Shown: piece by piece, positions 17,227-25,101 of the stretch | Layout: each line of letters opens with the position of its first letter | How positions within the stretch are numbered: the first letter of the stretch is position 1 | Origin: JANNOG01 sp050329415 | GTDB taxonomy: Bacteria > Actinomycetota > Actinomycetes > Actinomycetales > JBBAYJ01 | Direction: 5' to 3' | DNA length: 64,000 nt | NCBI GenBank assembly: GCA_050329415.1 | Contig: JBHJOS010000015.1 | Location: forward strand, 62,001-126,000 | Program-made: the position numbers and the translations under genes | The notes under the pieces: model-generated | The model's database searches: none | What the model was told of the DNA's origin: nothing | The model's input: the letters and a program-made list of their open reading frames with translations, nothing else

Positions 17227-18354
17227 TCAACCCGCGAGGCGGATCGGCATCAGGAGATACGTGAACCCGTGCGGGTCGGCGTCGTCGCTGGCGGAGTGGC
17301 CGGTCAGCAGGGCTGCCTTGGTGGGCTCGGTGAAGGAGAACCGGACGACGGGCGACTGGACCGCGCCCAGCCCGTCGAGCAGGTAGGCGGCATTGAAGGC
17401 GACTGTGATGTCCGGCCCGGTCACCTCGGCCGGCACGGTGTCGCTGGCCTGGGCGTCCTCACCGGCGCCGGTCTCGAGGAGGACCTGGCCGGTTGCGAAG
17501 GAGAGCCGGACCGGCGAGCGGTCACCGACGAGCGCGACCCGACGGACGCCGTCGACCAGCGCACCGGTCTCGACCGTGGCGAGGGTCTGGGACGTGGTGG
17601 GCAGGAGCTTTCGGACGGGCGGGTACTCCCCGTCCATGGTGGGAAGGGTGGTGCGTCGCCCGGCGGTGCCGATGCCGAGCATGGATCCGCCGTCCGGGTC
17701 GATCCCGAGGGTCACCTCGCCGGGGCCGAGCGAGCGGGCGATGTCCTGCAGGGTCCGGGAACGCACCAGGAAGGCCCGGTTCTCTGCCGGTCGGGCGGGG
17801 TGCCACGTGAACTCCCGCAGGGACAGGCGGTAGCGGTCGGTCGCCACCAGGCTCACGTTCTGACCCTCGATCTCGATCTTGACCGCGGTGAGCACCGGCG
17901 GCGTCTCGTCCCGCGCCGCGGCCACGGCAACCTGGGCCACCGCGGTCGCGAACACGTCTCCGGGGACGGTGCCGGCTGCCCCGGGCGAGCCCGGGAGCTG
18001 GGGGTAGTCCTCGACAGGCATGACCGGCAGGGCGAAGCGAGCCGCACCGCAGCGGACGACCGCCTTTCCGCCCTCAAGGACGAGGGACACCTCGCCCGCG
18101 GGGAGGGTGCGTGCGATGTCGGCGAGCAGGCGCCCCTGGACGAGGACCCGTCCCGCCTCGGCCACGACAGCAGCGGCGTGGCAGCGTGCCGACACCTCGT
18201 AGTCGAAGCAGGCGAACTCGAGCTCGCCGGTGTCCGGGTCGCGGGCGTCGAGCAGCACGCCGGCGAGGACGGGCAGCGCCGGGCGGCCAGGCAGGACGCG
18301 AGTGGTCCAGGCGACGGCGTCGGCGAGGGCATCGCGATCGATCGTGACGCGCAT
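17227..18354 (-). CDS. dnaN: DNA polymerase III beta subunit (sliding clamp)
   Basis: Ring-shaped clamp that tethers the replicative polymerase to DNA. Of 375 residues, it starts MRVTIDRDALADAVAWTTRVLP and shows three repeated clamp folds, with FALPVMPVEDYPQLP and the C-terminal PVRFSF..YLLMPIRLAG that lines the peptide-binding pocket. The ATG was chosen because GGAGGAGG lies 5 nt upstream; the frame continues upstream into oriC without support. Located directly leftward of the origin, as is typical. Confidence 0.97.
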   Translation of the reverse strand: MRVTIDRDALADAVAWTTRVLPGRPALPVLAGVLLDARDPDTGELEFACFDYEVSARCHAAAVVAEAGRVLVQGRLLADIARTLPAGEVSLVLEGGKAVVRCGAARFALPVMPVEDYPQLPGSPGAAGTVPGDVFATAVAQVAVAAARDETPPVLTAVKIEIEGQNVSLVATDRYRLSLREFTWHPARPAENRAFLVRSRTLQDIARSLGPGEVTLGIDPDGGSMLGIGTAGRRTTLPTMDGEYPPVRKLLPTTSQTLATVETGALVDGVRRVALVGDRSPVRLSFATGQVLLETGAGEDAQASDTVPAEVTGPDITVAFNAAYLLDGLGAVQSPVVRFSFTEPTKAALLTGHSASDDADPHGFTYLLMPIRLAG

Positions 18355-18646
18355 GGGCCTCCTCCCGGGTGAGGTTGCGGGGTGCCTGTGGGGGCTCCGC
18401 GACCCTAGCGCCCTTGTGCGGGTACGCGATGGGTGTGGAAGGAGAGAGGACTCGTTGTCGTCGTCGGGGGTGTGGATCCTGTGGGCAACGGGCTGTCGTC
18501 GCAGGTGAGGGCGGACAAACGGCTGGGGGTACAGCTGTGGAGGAAGGTGGGACAACAGCTCGGAGGGTGTGGAGGGCGTGGCGACCAGCGACTTCGTGTG
18601 GGTGACGTTGTGGACGACAGGCCGCGTTTTTCACAGGCCCACGGGG

Positions 18647-18667
18647 TTGTCCACAGGGTTGTCCACA
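18647..18667 (+). promoter_or_regulatory. Two perfect tandem DnaA boxes in oriC
   Basis: TTGTCCACA at 18647-18655 and again at 18659-18667, same orientation, 12 bp start to start. These are the best candidates for high-affinity DnaA binding in the origin. Confidence 0.9.
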
Positions 18668-18749
18668 GGCTGTGGGGAAAGTCGACGGTGCGCTGAGGCG
18701 AGGACACTCTCAGTGACATAGAACACACGTTCGATGACGGTGCCGAGAG

Positions 18750-18769
18750 TTGTCCACAGGTGTGGACAG
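18750..18769. promoter_or_regulatory. Facing DnaA box pair in oriC next to dnaA
   Basis: TTGTCCACA (18750-18758, perfect) faces TGTGGACAG (18761-18769, one mismatch) with 2 bp between them. The arrangement closely resembles the palindrome at 5772-5793. Confidence 0.85.
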
Positions 18770-18839
18770 GCATGGGGACAAGTAGCCGACACGATCGCCA
18801 CTCGGGGCGAGTCGGGACGGAATGACGGGACCGGCGGGC

Positions 18840-20294
18840 TCAGCCCAAGGAGTGCCGCTTGATGCGGTTCGTCAGCTCCGTCACCTGGTTGTAGACGGCC
18901 ATACGCTCGCCCATGAGCGCCTTGATCTTGCGCTCGGCGTGCATCACCGTCGTGTGGTCTCTTCCCCCGAAATGCTGTCCGATCTTGGGCAGCGACAGGT
19001 CCGTCAGTTCCCGGCACAGATACATGGCGATCTGTCGGGCGTTGACGAGTACTCGCGACCGGGAGGAACCGTGGATGTCCTCCACCGTGACCCCGAAGAA
19101 GCTAGCCGTCTCGGCGACGATCTGAACCGCGGTGATCTCGGGCCTGCCATCACTCGGGATGAGGTCGCGCAGCACGACGTCGGCGAGTGGTGTCGTGATG
19201 GGCTGCCGGTGGAGGCTGGCAAACGCAGTGACCCGGATGAGCGCGCCCTCGAGCTCCCGGATGTTCGTCGTGATTCGACTGGCGATGTACTCCATGACGT
19301 CGTCCGGTACCGCGAGGGCGTCGCCAATCGCCTTCTTGCGGAGGATCGCGATACGAGTCTCCAGGTCAGGGGGTTGGACGTCGGTGAGGAGCCCCCATTC
19401 GAACCGGCTGCGCATGCGCTCCTCGAAGCCCTGGAGCTGCTTGGGAGGAACATCGCTCGTGATGACGACCTGCTTGTTCGCATTGTGCAATGCGTTGAAC
19501 GTGTGGAAGAACTCCTCCTGGGTTTGAACCTTTCCCTGAAGGAATTGAATGTCATCGATCAGGAGGACGTCGACGTCGCGGTATCGGCTGTGGAACGCTT
19601 GGGCGCGGTCGTCCCGGATGGAGTTGATGAAGTCATTGGTGAATTCTTCGGAGTTCACGTATCTTACCTTGATCCCCGGGTAGAGACTGCGCGCGTAGTG
19701 CCCGATGGCATGGAGCAGGTGGGTCTTTCCGAGACCCGACTCACCGTAGACGAACAGCGGGTTGTACGCCTTGGCGGGTGCCTCGGCGACAGCGACCGCG
19801 GCGGCGTGGGGAAAACGATTGCTGGCCCCGATGACGAAGGTCTCGAACGTGTAGCGGGGATTGAGCCGCGCCCCTGGGTCTTCGGCTTCCGGTCCGGAGC
19901 CGACGGCCGGCGGGGTCAGGTCGAGCACGACCTGGCCGAGCTCGCCTGCGTCGGTGGCCGCGGGTGGTTGTCCGGGCGCGATGGATTCGGTGGCGAGGGC
20001 GTCGATGGTCGGGTCGACGACGACCCGGACCCGGACCGGGCGTCCGATCGCGGTGCTGAGGGCTGTGGTGAGGGGGTCGAGGAGACGGGTTTCGATGGTC
20101 TGCCGGTCGTAGTCACTCGGCACCGCCAGCACGGCCATGCCGTCCACCAGCCCCAGGGGCTGAGCGGTCCTCAGCTGGCCGAGCTGCAGTTTCGGCAGCA
20201 CGGGCTCGAGTTGGGTGAGGACGGCTGACCATGCCTGTGCGAGGTCGTCACCGCCGCCACCGCCCAGGTGTGATGCGGGCTGATCGGTCGACAC
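18840..20294 (-). CDS. dnaA: Chromosomal replication initiator DnaA
   Basis: AAA+ initiator that binds DnaA boxes and opens oriC. Of 484 residues: N-terminal domain I (about 10-95), a short acidic/Pro linker, the AAA+ core starting NPRYTFETFVIGASNRF, Walker A GESGLGKTHLLHA (near 186), Walker B LLIDDIQFLQGK (near 245) and the C-terminal DNA-binding helix-turn-helix with GGRDHTTVMHAERKI. The GTG start (VSTDQPASH) is preceded by GGGGGTGA; the frame is open 13 codons further up without support. Imperfect DnaA boxes directly upstream suggest autoregulation. Confidence 0.98.
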   Translation of the reverse strand: MSTDQPASHLGGGGGDDLAQAWSAVLTQLEPVLPKLQLGQLRTAQPLGLVDGMAVLAVPSDYDRQTIETRLLDPLTTALSTAIGRPVRVRVVVDPTIDALATESIAPGQPPAATDAGELGQVVLDLTPPAVGSGPEAEDPGARLNPRYTFETFVIGASNRFPHAAAVAVAEAPAKAYNPLFVYGESGLGKTHLLHAIGHYARSLYPGIKVRYVNSEEFTNDFINSIRDDRAQAFHSRYRDVDVLLIDDIQFLQGKVQTQEEFFHTFNALHNANKQVVITSDVPPKQLQGFEERMRSRFEWGLLTDVQPPDLETRIAILRKKAIGDALAVPDDVMEYIASRITTNIRELEGALIRVTAFASLHRQPITTPLADVVLRDLIPSDGRPEITAVQIVAETASFFGVTVEDIHGSSRSRVLVNARQIAMYLCRELTDLSLPKIGQHFGGRDHTTVMHAERKIKALMGERMAVYNQVTELTNRIKRHSLG

Positions 20295-20313
20295 GGGTTC
20301 ACCCCCTCTCGCC

Positions 20314-20334
20314 CTGTCCACAGTGATGTCCACA
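20314..20334. promoter_or_regulatory. Paired near-consensus DnaA boxes upstream of dnaA
   Basis: CTGTCCACA (20314-20322) and ATGTCCACA (20326-20334) each differ from the perfect box only at the first base and are spaced 12 bp apart, the same spacing as the tandem pair in oriC. They lie 20-40 bp before the dnaA start and suit DnaA autorepression. Confidence 0.7.
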
Positions 20335-20534
20335 GATGTGGAGCACGGATCGGCGAACGCCGACCCAGCACCTCGGGGCGATAGTCGTCGTCTCGCTGCA
20401 GTGTTCGGGTCTCCATCCCGAGTCGTTCACCCGCGGGTGCAGGCCCGACCGAGACGAGTGGCGAGCGTAGACCCTCGGGGCACTGCCCGTCAGCCCGGAC
20501 GGACAGTCAACCAGGCAACAGACGGCCGAGGTCG

Positions 20535-20563
20535 TTGACCTGGCCCCAGCACGTGCGTATCTT
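20535..20563 (+). promoter_or_regulatory. Vegetative promoter of the rpmH-rnpA operon
   Basis: TTGACC (20535-20540), a 17-nt spacer and TATCTT (20558-20563) form a near-consensus sigma-70-type promoter. The predicted start is near 20570, leaving a leader of about 85 nt to rpmH. It is the clearest vegetative promoter in the window. Confidence 0.8.
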
Positions 20564-20654
20564 ATTGTGGTTGGCCCCTGTGGTCGCTGGTGCGTTAGCC
20601 TTGCCCGTAAGACCGGACCACCCCGTCGTCCCTCGTTCGATCAGGAGATCTCCC

Positions 20655-20792
20655 GTGAGCAAGCGAACCTTCCAGCCGAAGAACCGTCGGCGTGCGCGCA
20701 CCCACGGGTTCCGGTCGCGGATGGCGACGCGTGCGGGGCGGTCGATCATCGCCGCCCGCCGGCGCAAGGGCCGCGAGGAACTGTCGGCCTGA
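20655..20792 (+). CDS. rpmH: 50S ribosomal protein L34
   Basis: Ribosomal protein of 45 residues, starting MSKRTFQPKNRRRARTHGF, the standard L34 sequence with a basic C-terminus (ARRRKGREELSA). The GTG start follows GGAG by 8 nt. Its promoter lies at 20535-20563. It leads the conserved rpmH-rnpA-yidD-yidC-jag-rsmG-parA-parB series. Confidence 0.98.
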   Translation: MSKRTFQPKNRRRARTHGFRSRMATRAGRSIIAARRRKGREELSA

Positions 20793-20831
20793 CGTCATAC
20801 GGGCGGGAGCGGGGCGGGCAGGACCCGGCAC

Positions 20832-21227
20832 ATGGGAATCCCGCGGTCGGCACGCATGCGACGGGCCGACTTTCGTGGGTGGACGTCCGGCCGGAGTCGG
20901 CGAGTGACAGCCGGCCCGCTGGTCGTGCAGGTGATGCCCGTGGCGTCGGTGGGGTCCGGCCCGAGCGGTCCCGCCTCAGCGGGGGTGCGGGTGGGGTTCG
21001 CCGTGGGTCGGCCCGTGGGAGGCGCCGTGGTCCGGAACCGAGTCCGCCGCCGACTGCGCGAGGCTGCGGGAGCATCCCTTCCGGTGGCCGCGGGGCGGGT
21101 TCCCGGGGAGACTCTCGTGGTCGTGCGTGCGCGTCCGGGCGCTGAGTCCCTCGGCGTTCCCGAACTGGCGACGCTGTTGGCGCAGGCGTGGCGGCGCATC
21201 GAGGCACGCCGGGCTCCCCGCTCGTGA
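20832..21227 (+). CDS. rnpA: Ribonuclease P protein component
   Basis: Protein cofactor of RNase P, which trims tRNA 5' ends. Of 131 residues, the family signature VVRNRVRRRLREAAG is clear near residues 65-80, preceded by VRVGFAVGRPVGGA. The N-terminus is somewhat divergent (MGIPRSARMRRADFRG). AGGA lies 10 nt before the ATG. The stop overlaps the GTG of yidD (GTGA). Position after rpmH is decisive. Confidence 0.93.
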   Translation: MGIPRSARMRRADFRGWTSGRSRRVTAGPLVVQVMPVASVGSGPSGPASAGVRVGFAVGRPVGGAVVRNRVRRRLREAAGASLPVAAGRVPGETLVVVRARPGAESLGVPELATLLAQAWRRIEARRAPRS

Positions 21228-21541
21228 CGACGGCGCGGGCGGGCGATTCACCGAGCACCGCGCCCGAGTGGCGGCGCCCGGCGATGTGGCCGCGGTACGC
21301 GGTCATCGGAGTCCTGCGCCTGTACCAGCTCACGTTGTCCCCCTTGGTGGGGCCGGTATGTCGATTCGCTCCCTCCTGCTCGTCGTACGCTGTCGAAGCC
21401 GTTCGGATCCATGGTGTCGTGCGTGGCGGCTGGCTCACGGGTCGGCGGCTGGTCCGGTGCCATCCCTGGAACCCGGGGGGGTGGGATCCCGTCCCGCCCG
21501 GGCGCCGACACACCCGCCCGTCCCCGACCACGACCCGCTGA
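21224..21541 (+). CDS. yidD: Membrane protein insertion efficiency factor YidD
   Basis: Small membrane-associated factor that assists YidC-dependent insertion. Of 105 residues, the core is VLRLYQLTLSPLVGP, CRFAPSCSSYAVEAVRIHG and RRLVRCHPWNPGGWDPVP, all family hallmarks. The start chosen is the GTG overlapping the rnpA stop; an ATG at 21284 (MWPRYAVIG) would give the more usual short form. The gene lies 24 bp before yidC. Confidence 0.95.
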   Translation: MTTARAGDSPSTAPEWRRPAMWPRYAVIGVLRLYQLTLSPLVGPVCRFAPSCSSYAVEAVRIHGVVRGGWLTGRRLVRCHPWNPGGWDPVPPGRRHTRPSPTTTR

Positions 21542-21565
21542 GGGTCGCGAGGAGCACCCGACGCG

Positions 21566-22681
21566 ATGTCCCTGTCGAGCATCCTGTACCCCCTCGAGTG
21601 GGGCGTCGCCTGGATCATGGTGGCGTGGCACACCCTGTTCACCTGGCTCGGGATGCCCGCGGCCAACGGGTGGACCTGGGTCCTGTCCATCGTCGGCCTC
21701 GTCCTGGTCATCCGGACGCTTCTCATCCCGCTCTTCGTCCGTCAGATCCGGTCCTCGCGGAAGCTCCAGCTCCTGCAGCCCGAGATCAAGAAGATCCAGG
21801 ACAAGTACAAGGGGCGGACCGACCCCGACTCCCGGCAGGCCATGACCCGGGAAACTATGGATCTCTACAAGACGTCCGGTACGAATCCGTTCGCGTCCTG
21901 TTTGCCGATCCTGCTTCAGATGCCGATCTTCTTTGCGCTGTTCCGCGTGCTGAACGGCATCCCGCAGGAGGGCTTCTCGGTCGGCCCGTTCACGTCGGAG
22001 CTCCGGGCACAGGCCGACGCAGCAACGATTTTCGGGGCTGAGCTTTCGGACACGTTCCTGGCGGCGTCGGTCGGTTCGTCACCCCAGATCATCGCAGCGA
22101 TCCTCGTAGTGCTCATGACGTTGACGCAGTTCTGGTCGCAGCGTCAGCTGTTCATGAAGAACATGCCCCCTGCCGCGCTGGACAGCCCGTTCGCCAAGCA
22201 GCAGAAGCTGCTGCTCTACGTCCTCCCGGTGGTCTTCGCCATCAGCGGGCTCTGGTTCCCGCTGGGTGTGATCATGTACTGGTTCACGAGCAACCTGTTC
22301 ACGACTGCCCAGCAGTACGTCGTCATCCAGCGGATGCCGTCCCCCGGTTCACCCGCCGAGAAGGCACTAGAGGAACGTCGCCGTCGCAAGGCGGAGCGGA
22401 AGGCACTGCGCCACGGTTCGCCGAGCCTGCCCGCGGTGTCACCGGGTGAGCTGCCCCCCCCGAACGGGGCATCGGCCAACGGCGGAGGCTCGTCCGGGAC
22501 GAAGGCACCACGGCCGACCTCTACCCCGACGTCGGCGAAGGGTGCTCGGGACGGCAAGGCCCGGGGACGTTCCACGGCGGCAGGCACGCCGGCGAGGGGG
22601 GCCGGTGGACGGCCTGGAGGTCCCACGGGGCAGCGGAGCCAGCCGAAACGTGGCTCGCGGTCCAGACGCAAGCGAGGCTGA
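21566..22681 (+). CDS. yidC: Membrane protein insertase YidC/Oxa1
   Basis: Insertase that places proteins in the membrane, alone or with Sec. Of 371 residues, the first helix is around 15-40, then the conserved hydrophilic-groove Arg in VLVIRTLLIPLF, the coiled cytoplasmic region QPEIKKIQDKYK, and the remaining helices with FFALFRVLNGIP and LWFPLGVIMYWFTSNLFTTAQQYVV. The C-terminal 90 residues are basic and rich in Gly/Pro/Arg, typical of Gram-positive YidC with ribosome-binding tails. ATG start with GAGGAGC-type upstream bases. Confidence 0.97.
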   Translation: MSLSSILYPLEWGVAWIMVAWHTLFTWLGMPAANGWTWVLSIVGLVLVIRTLLIPLFVRQIRSSRKLQLLQPEIKKIQDKYKGRTDPDSRQAMTRETMDLYKTSGTNPFASCLPILLQMPIFFALFRVLNGIPQEGFSVGPFTSELRAQADAATIFGAELSDTFLAASVGSSPQIIAAILVVLMTLTQFWSQRQLFMKNMPPAALDSPFAKQQKLLLYVLPVVFAISGLWFPLGVIMYWFTSNLFTTAQQYVVIQRMPSPGSPAEKALEERRRRKAERKALRHGSPSLPAVSPGELPPPNGASANGGGSSGTKAPRPTSTPTSAKGARDGKARGRSTAAGTPARGAGGRPGGPTGQRSQPKRGSRSRRKRG

Positions 22682-22730
22682 GACGGGTCGACCGTCGCAG
22701 GCTGCGCGAGACGACAGATGAGGAGTCAGG

Positions 22731-23342
22731 GTGGGAGCGGACGTGGACACGACGGCAACAGACAGGACGGCAACAGACACGACGGCAACGGGCCGGGGCG
22801 ATGAGGCGTCGGAGTCCCAGGGCGGTGACGTTCCGGGCGCCAATGCCGGTGGTGCGGTCCTGGTCGACGAGCTGGAGGCAGAGGGCGACGCGGCGGCGGA
22901 CTACCTCGAGGAGTTGATGGACATTGTCGATCTCGACGGCGACATCGACATCTTCATCGAGAACGAGCGCCCCTCGGTCGCCATCGTCGGCGACGGGCAG
23001 GAACGGTCCCGGCTCCAGGTCCTCGTGGGTCCGGATGGCAAGGTACTCGAGGCCCTGCAGGAGTTGGCGCGCCTGGCGGTCCAGTCGGCGACCGGGCGAA
23101 GGAGCCGACTCATTCTCGACGTCGGCGGATGGCGTGAGGCGCGCCGACGGGAGGCGGCCTTGATGGCGGAGCGAGTCATCGCAGAAGTCCGGGGCGGGTC
23201 GGTCGGCGGGGCTGGGGTGCCACTCGATCCCATGCCGGCCTACCAGCGGAAGGTGGTGCATGACCTCGTGGCCGAGGCCGGACTGCGGAGCGAGTCGGCA
23301 GGTGTCGAGCCCGAACGGCACGTCGTCGTCTTCGTCGGGTGA
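22731..23342 (+). CDS. jag: Jag/KhpB-type RNA-binding protein (KH-R3H)
   Basis: Cytosolic RNA-binding protein coded after yidC in most Gram-positives; KhpB forms with KhpA a small RNA chaperone linked to division and elongation. Of 203 residues, the first 40 are acidic/Thr-rich, including a triplicated DTTAT-type repeat. The KH domain lies at about 60-130 (VLVGPDGKVLEALQELARL) and the R3H domain near 165-203 (MPAYQRKVVHDLVAEAGLRSESAG..ERHVVVF). The GTG start has GAGGAG 6 nt upstream. In line with yidC and rsmG. Confidence 0.93.
   Translation: MGADVDTTATDRTATDTTATGRGDEASESQGGDVPGANAGGAVLVDELEAEGDAAADYLEELMDIVDLDGDIDIFIENERPSVAIVGDGQERSRLQVLVGPDGKVLEALQELARLAVQSATGRRSRLILDVGGWREARRREAALMAERVIAEVRGGSVGGAGVPLDPMPAYQRKVVHDLVAEAGLRSESAGVEPERHVVVFVG
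22746..22790 (+). repeat. Three 15-bp tandem repeats in jag
   Basis: GACACGACGGCAACA, GACAGGACGGCAACA and GACACGACGGCAACG run in direct succession and in frame, encoding DTTAT-DRTAT-DTTAT in the disordered N-terminus of Jag. Copy number could vary between strains. Confidence 0.85.
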
Positions 23343-23365
23343 CCGACCGTCCTGGTGCCAGGACG

Positions 23366-23381
23366 TGTTCCACGTGAAACG
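23366..23381. other. parS: parS site 1
   Basis: TGTTCCACGTGAAACG: 14 of 16 bases match the general parS consensus TGTTTCACGTGAAACA, with the CACGTG core and right arm intact. It lies between jag and rsmG, about 3 kb from oriC and 0.7 kb before parA. ParB binds such sites and spreads to form the segregation complex. Confidence 0.9.
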
Positions 23382-23396
23382 GCCTCAGGGCTTGGC

Positions 23397-24134
23397 ATGA
23401 CAGGCAGCGACATGGACTACCCGTCGGCCGTGGCGGTGCTGTTCCCCGATCCCTTCCCGGCGCTCCGGTACGCGGAGCTGCTGAGGGGGCCGGGCGTGGC
23501 ACGTGGAGTCATTGGTCCACGCGAGGCCGCTCGGGTGTGGGAGAGGCATGTGCTCAACTCCGCCGCCGTGCACTCGGCCTGCCCGCCGGGCAGCCAGGTC
23601 GTCGACCTCGGCAGCGGGGCCGGCCTGCCGGGGATACCCCTGGCTCTGGCCCGAGCCGACTTGAGGGTGACCTTGCTCGAGCCGTTGGCCCGGCGGGTGG
23701 CGTGGCTCGAGGAGATCGTCGACCTGCTGGACCTGAGGACTCGGGTCCGAGTGGTCCGCGGCCGGGCGGAGACGGAGGACGTCTCCGGTGACGTCGTCGT
23801 GAGTCGGGCGGTTGCGCCACTGGATCGGCTGCTCCCCTGGAGCGCCCGCCTCGCCCGTCGGGGCGGTTCTGTCGTGGCCCTCAAGGGCAGTACCGCGGAA
23901 TCGGAGCTGTCGGATGTCCGGGACCGGCTCGTCGGGTGGGGGCTGGAGAGGGCGCACGTGGCACGATTCGGCGAAGGGCTGCTCACCGACCCGACGACGG
24001 CCGTCGTCGCCGATCGACAGGAACGAGGAGGAGCGAGTGACGACACGACCGTCCCCGGCGCGACTCGACGACAGCGGATCGCGACTCGACGACAGGGCCT
24101 GGGGCCCGGTCGGCGGGGTGGCCGTTCCACGTGA
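23397..24134 (+). CDS. rsmG: 16S rRNA (guanine-N7) methyltransferase RsmG
   Basis: SAM-dependent methyltransferase for 16S rRNA G527; loss gives low-level streptomycin resistance in many bacteria. Of 245 residues, the SAM-binding motif is VVDLGSGAGLPGIPLALARPD-like (DLGSGAGLPGIPLA), followed by VTLLEPLARRVAWLEE and VVSRAVAPLDRLLPW. The ATG at 23397 was chosen; the frame extends 14 codons up through parS site 1. Unusually, the 3' end runs 98 bp into parA and its TGA lies inside parS site 2. The last 40 residues are therefore of doubtful function. Confidence 0.92.
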   Translation: MTGSDMDYPSAVAVLFPDPFPALRYAELLRGPGVARGVIGPREAARVWERHVLNSAAVHSACPPGSQVVDLGSGAGLPGIPLALARADLRVTLLEPLARRVAWLEEIVDLLDLRTRVRVVRGRAETEDVSGDVVVSRAVAPLDRLLPWSARLARRGGSVVALKGSTAESELSDVRDRLVGWGLERAHVARFGEGLLTDPTTAVVADRQERGGASDDTTVPGATRRQRIATRRQGLGPGRRGGRST

Positions 24135-25101
24135 AACGGGTGCTGCCGAGACCGACTGGACAACGGATCTCGCCGACGAGGAGGAGTACCGGCGCCGCCT
24201 GGCGGATGCCGTCCCTCAGATCGACGAGGACACCCCACTGGCGCGCGAGCTCGCCGAGGACGCGAGGCGCCGGATCGCTCTCGTCGGGCGGTCGCTGCCG
24301 CGGCCGTCCCGGCCGCGGCTGGTGACTCTTGCGAACCAGAAGGGCGGGGTGGGAAAGACCACGACGACGGTCAACCTCGCCGGTGCACTTGCCCACGGTG
24401 GACTCGAGGTCCTCGTGATCGACATCGATCCGCAGGGCAATGCGTCCACGGCGCTCGGAGTCGATCATCACGGTGGAGTCGCCGGGATCTACGACGTTCT
24501 GGTCGACGGCGTCCCGATGCGGGACGTCATTCAGACCTGCCCCGATCTGCCGGGGGTGACGTGCGTGCCCGCCACGGTCGACTTGTCAGGTGCCGAGATC
24601 GAGCTCGTGCCGGAAGTGGCCCGGGAGTTCCGCCTCCGCAAGGCGCTCCAGGCCTACCTCAGCGGTCTCGAACGTCGACCCGACTACGTGCTCGTCGACT
24701 GTCCTCCCAGCCTCGGTCTGCTGACACTCAACGCGCTCGTGGCCGCCGACGAGGTCCTCGTGCCCATCCAGTGCGAGTACTACGCCCTCGAAGGGCTCGC
24801 TCAGCTCCTTCGCACCGTCGAGCTCGTCCAGGCGAACCTGAACCCGACTCTGGTCATCACGACGGTCCTGCTCACCATGTACGACGGCCGGACACGGCTG
24901 TCGTCCGATGTCGCGGCTCAGGTCCGGGAGCTCTTCGGTGACCGAGTCCTCCGTTCGGCCATTCCCCGGTCGGTCCGGCTCTCCGAGGCCCCCAGCCACC
25001 TGCAGACGGTCATGACCTACGACCCGACCTCCAGCGGGGCCCTGTCGTATCTCGAGGCGGCTCGCGAAATCAGCGAACGGACGGTGAGCGACCATGGCTG
25101 A
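24037..25101 (+). CDS. parA: Chromosome partitioning ATPase ParA
   Basis: Walker-type ATPase that positions chromosome origins with ParB. Of 354 residues, an N-terminal extension of about 95 residues precedes the deviant Walker A QKGGVGKTTTTVNLA (near 100) with the signature Lys, then DIDPQGNAST and DYVLVDCPPSLG. The GTG start follows GGAGGAGCGA. The N-terminus contains VPRET, encoded by parS site 2 itself, a known habit of actinobacterial ParA genes. It overlaps rsmG by 98 bp and parB by 8 bp. Confidence 0.96.
   Translation: MTTRPSPARLDDSGSRLDDRAWGPVGGVAVPRETGAAETDWTTDLADEEEYRRRLADAVPQIDEDTPLARELAEDARRRIALVGRSLPRPSRPRLVTLANQKGGVGKTTTTVNLAGALAHGGLEVLVIDIDPQGNASTALGVDHHGGVAGIYDVLVDGVPMRDVIQTCPDLPGVTCVPATVDLSGAEIELVPEVAREFRLRKALQAYLSGLERRPDYVLVDCPPSLGLLTLNALVAADEVLVPIQCEYYALEGLAQLLRTVELVQANLNPTLVITTVLLTMYDGRTRLSSDVAAQVRELFGDRVLRSAIPRSVRLSEAPSHLQTVMTYDPTSSGALSYLEAAREISERTVSDHG
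24123..24138. other. parS: parS site 2 (inside parA)
   Basis: CGTTCCACGTGAAACG, sharing the 14-bp core GTTCCACGTGAAAC with site 1. It sits inside the parA reading frame, where it encodes VPRET, and also contains the rsmG stop codon. Spacing from site 1 is 757 bp. Confidence 0.9.

Larger units (their letters stand above)
18355..18839. other. oriC: Chromosomal replication origin oriC (dnaA-dnaN intergenic)
   Basis: This 485-bp gene-free stretch between dnaN and dnaA holds a DnaA-box cluster. Three perfect TTGTCCACA boxes lie at 18647-18655, 18659-18667 and 18750-18758. One-mismatch boxes are TGTGGACAG (18761-18769), TGTGGACGA (18609-18617) and TGTGGGCAA (18480-18488). Two of the perfect boxes are spaced 12 bp apart in direct orientation, and two boxes at 18750-18769 face each other. 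A short T-run (GTTTTTC, 18626-18632) is the only AT-rich piece visible, so the unwinding site is uncertain. Position and box density make the call strong. Confidence 0.93.
20295..20654. other. dnaA-rpmH divergent intergenic region
   Basis: This 360-bp gap contains the divergent control regions of dnaA and rpmH. Near dnaA there are two one-mismatch DnaA boxes, CTGTCCACA (20314-20322) and ATGTCCACA (20326-20334). Near rpmH there is a good vegetative promoter (20535-20563). A small palindrome CACCCGCGGGTG lies near 20430. No reading frame with coding character was seen. Confidence 0.8.

Noticed and set aside
17795..17815. CACGTG-containing stretch in dnaN as a third parS
   Set aside because: Four mismatches in the 14-bp core and no symmetry beyond CACGTG.
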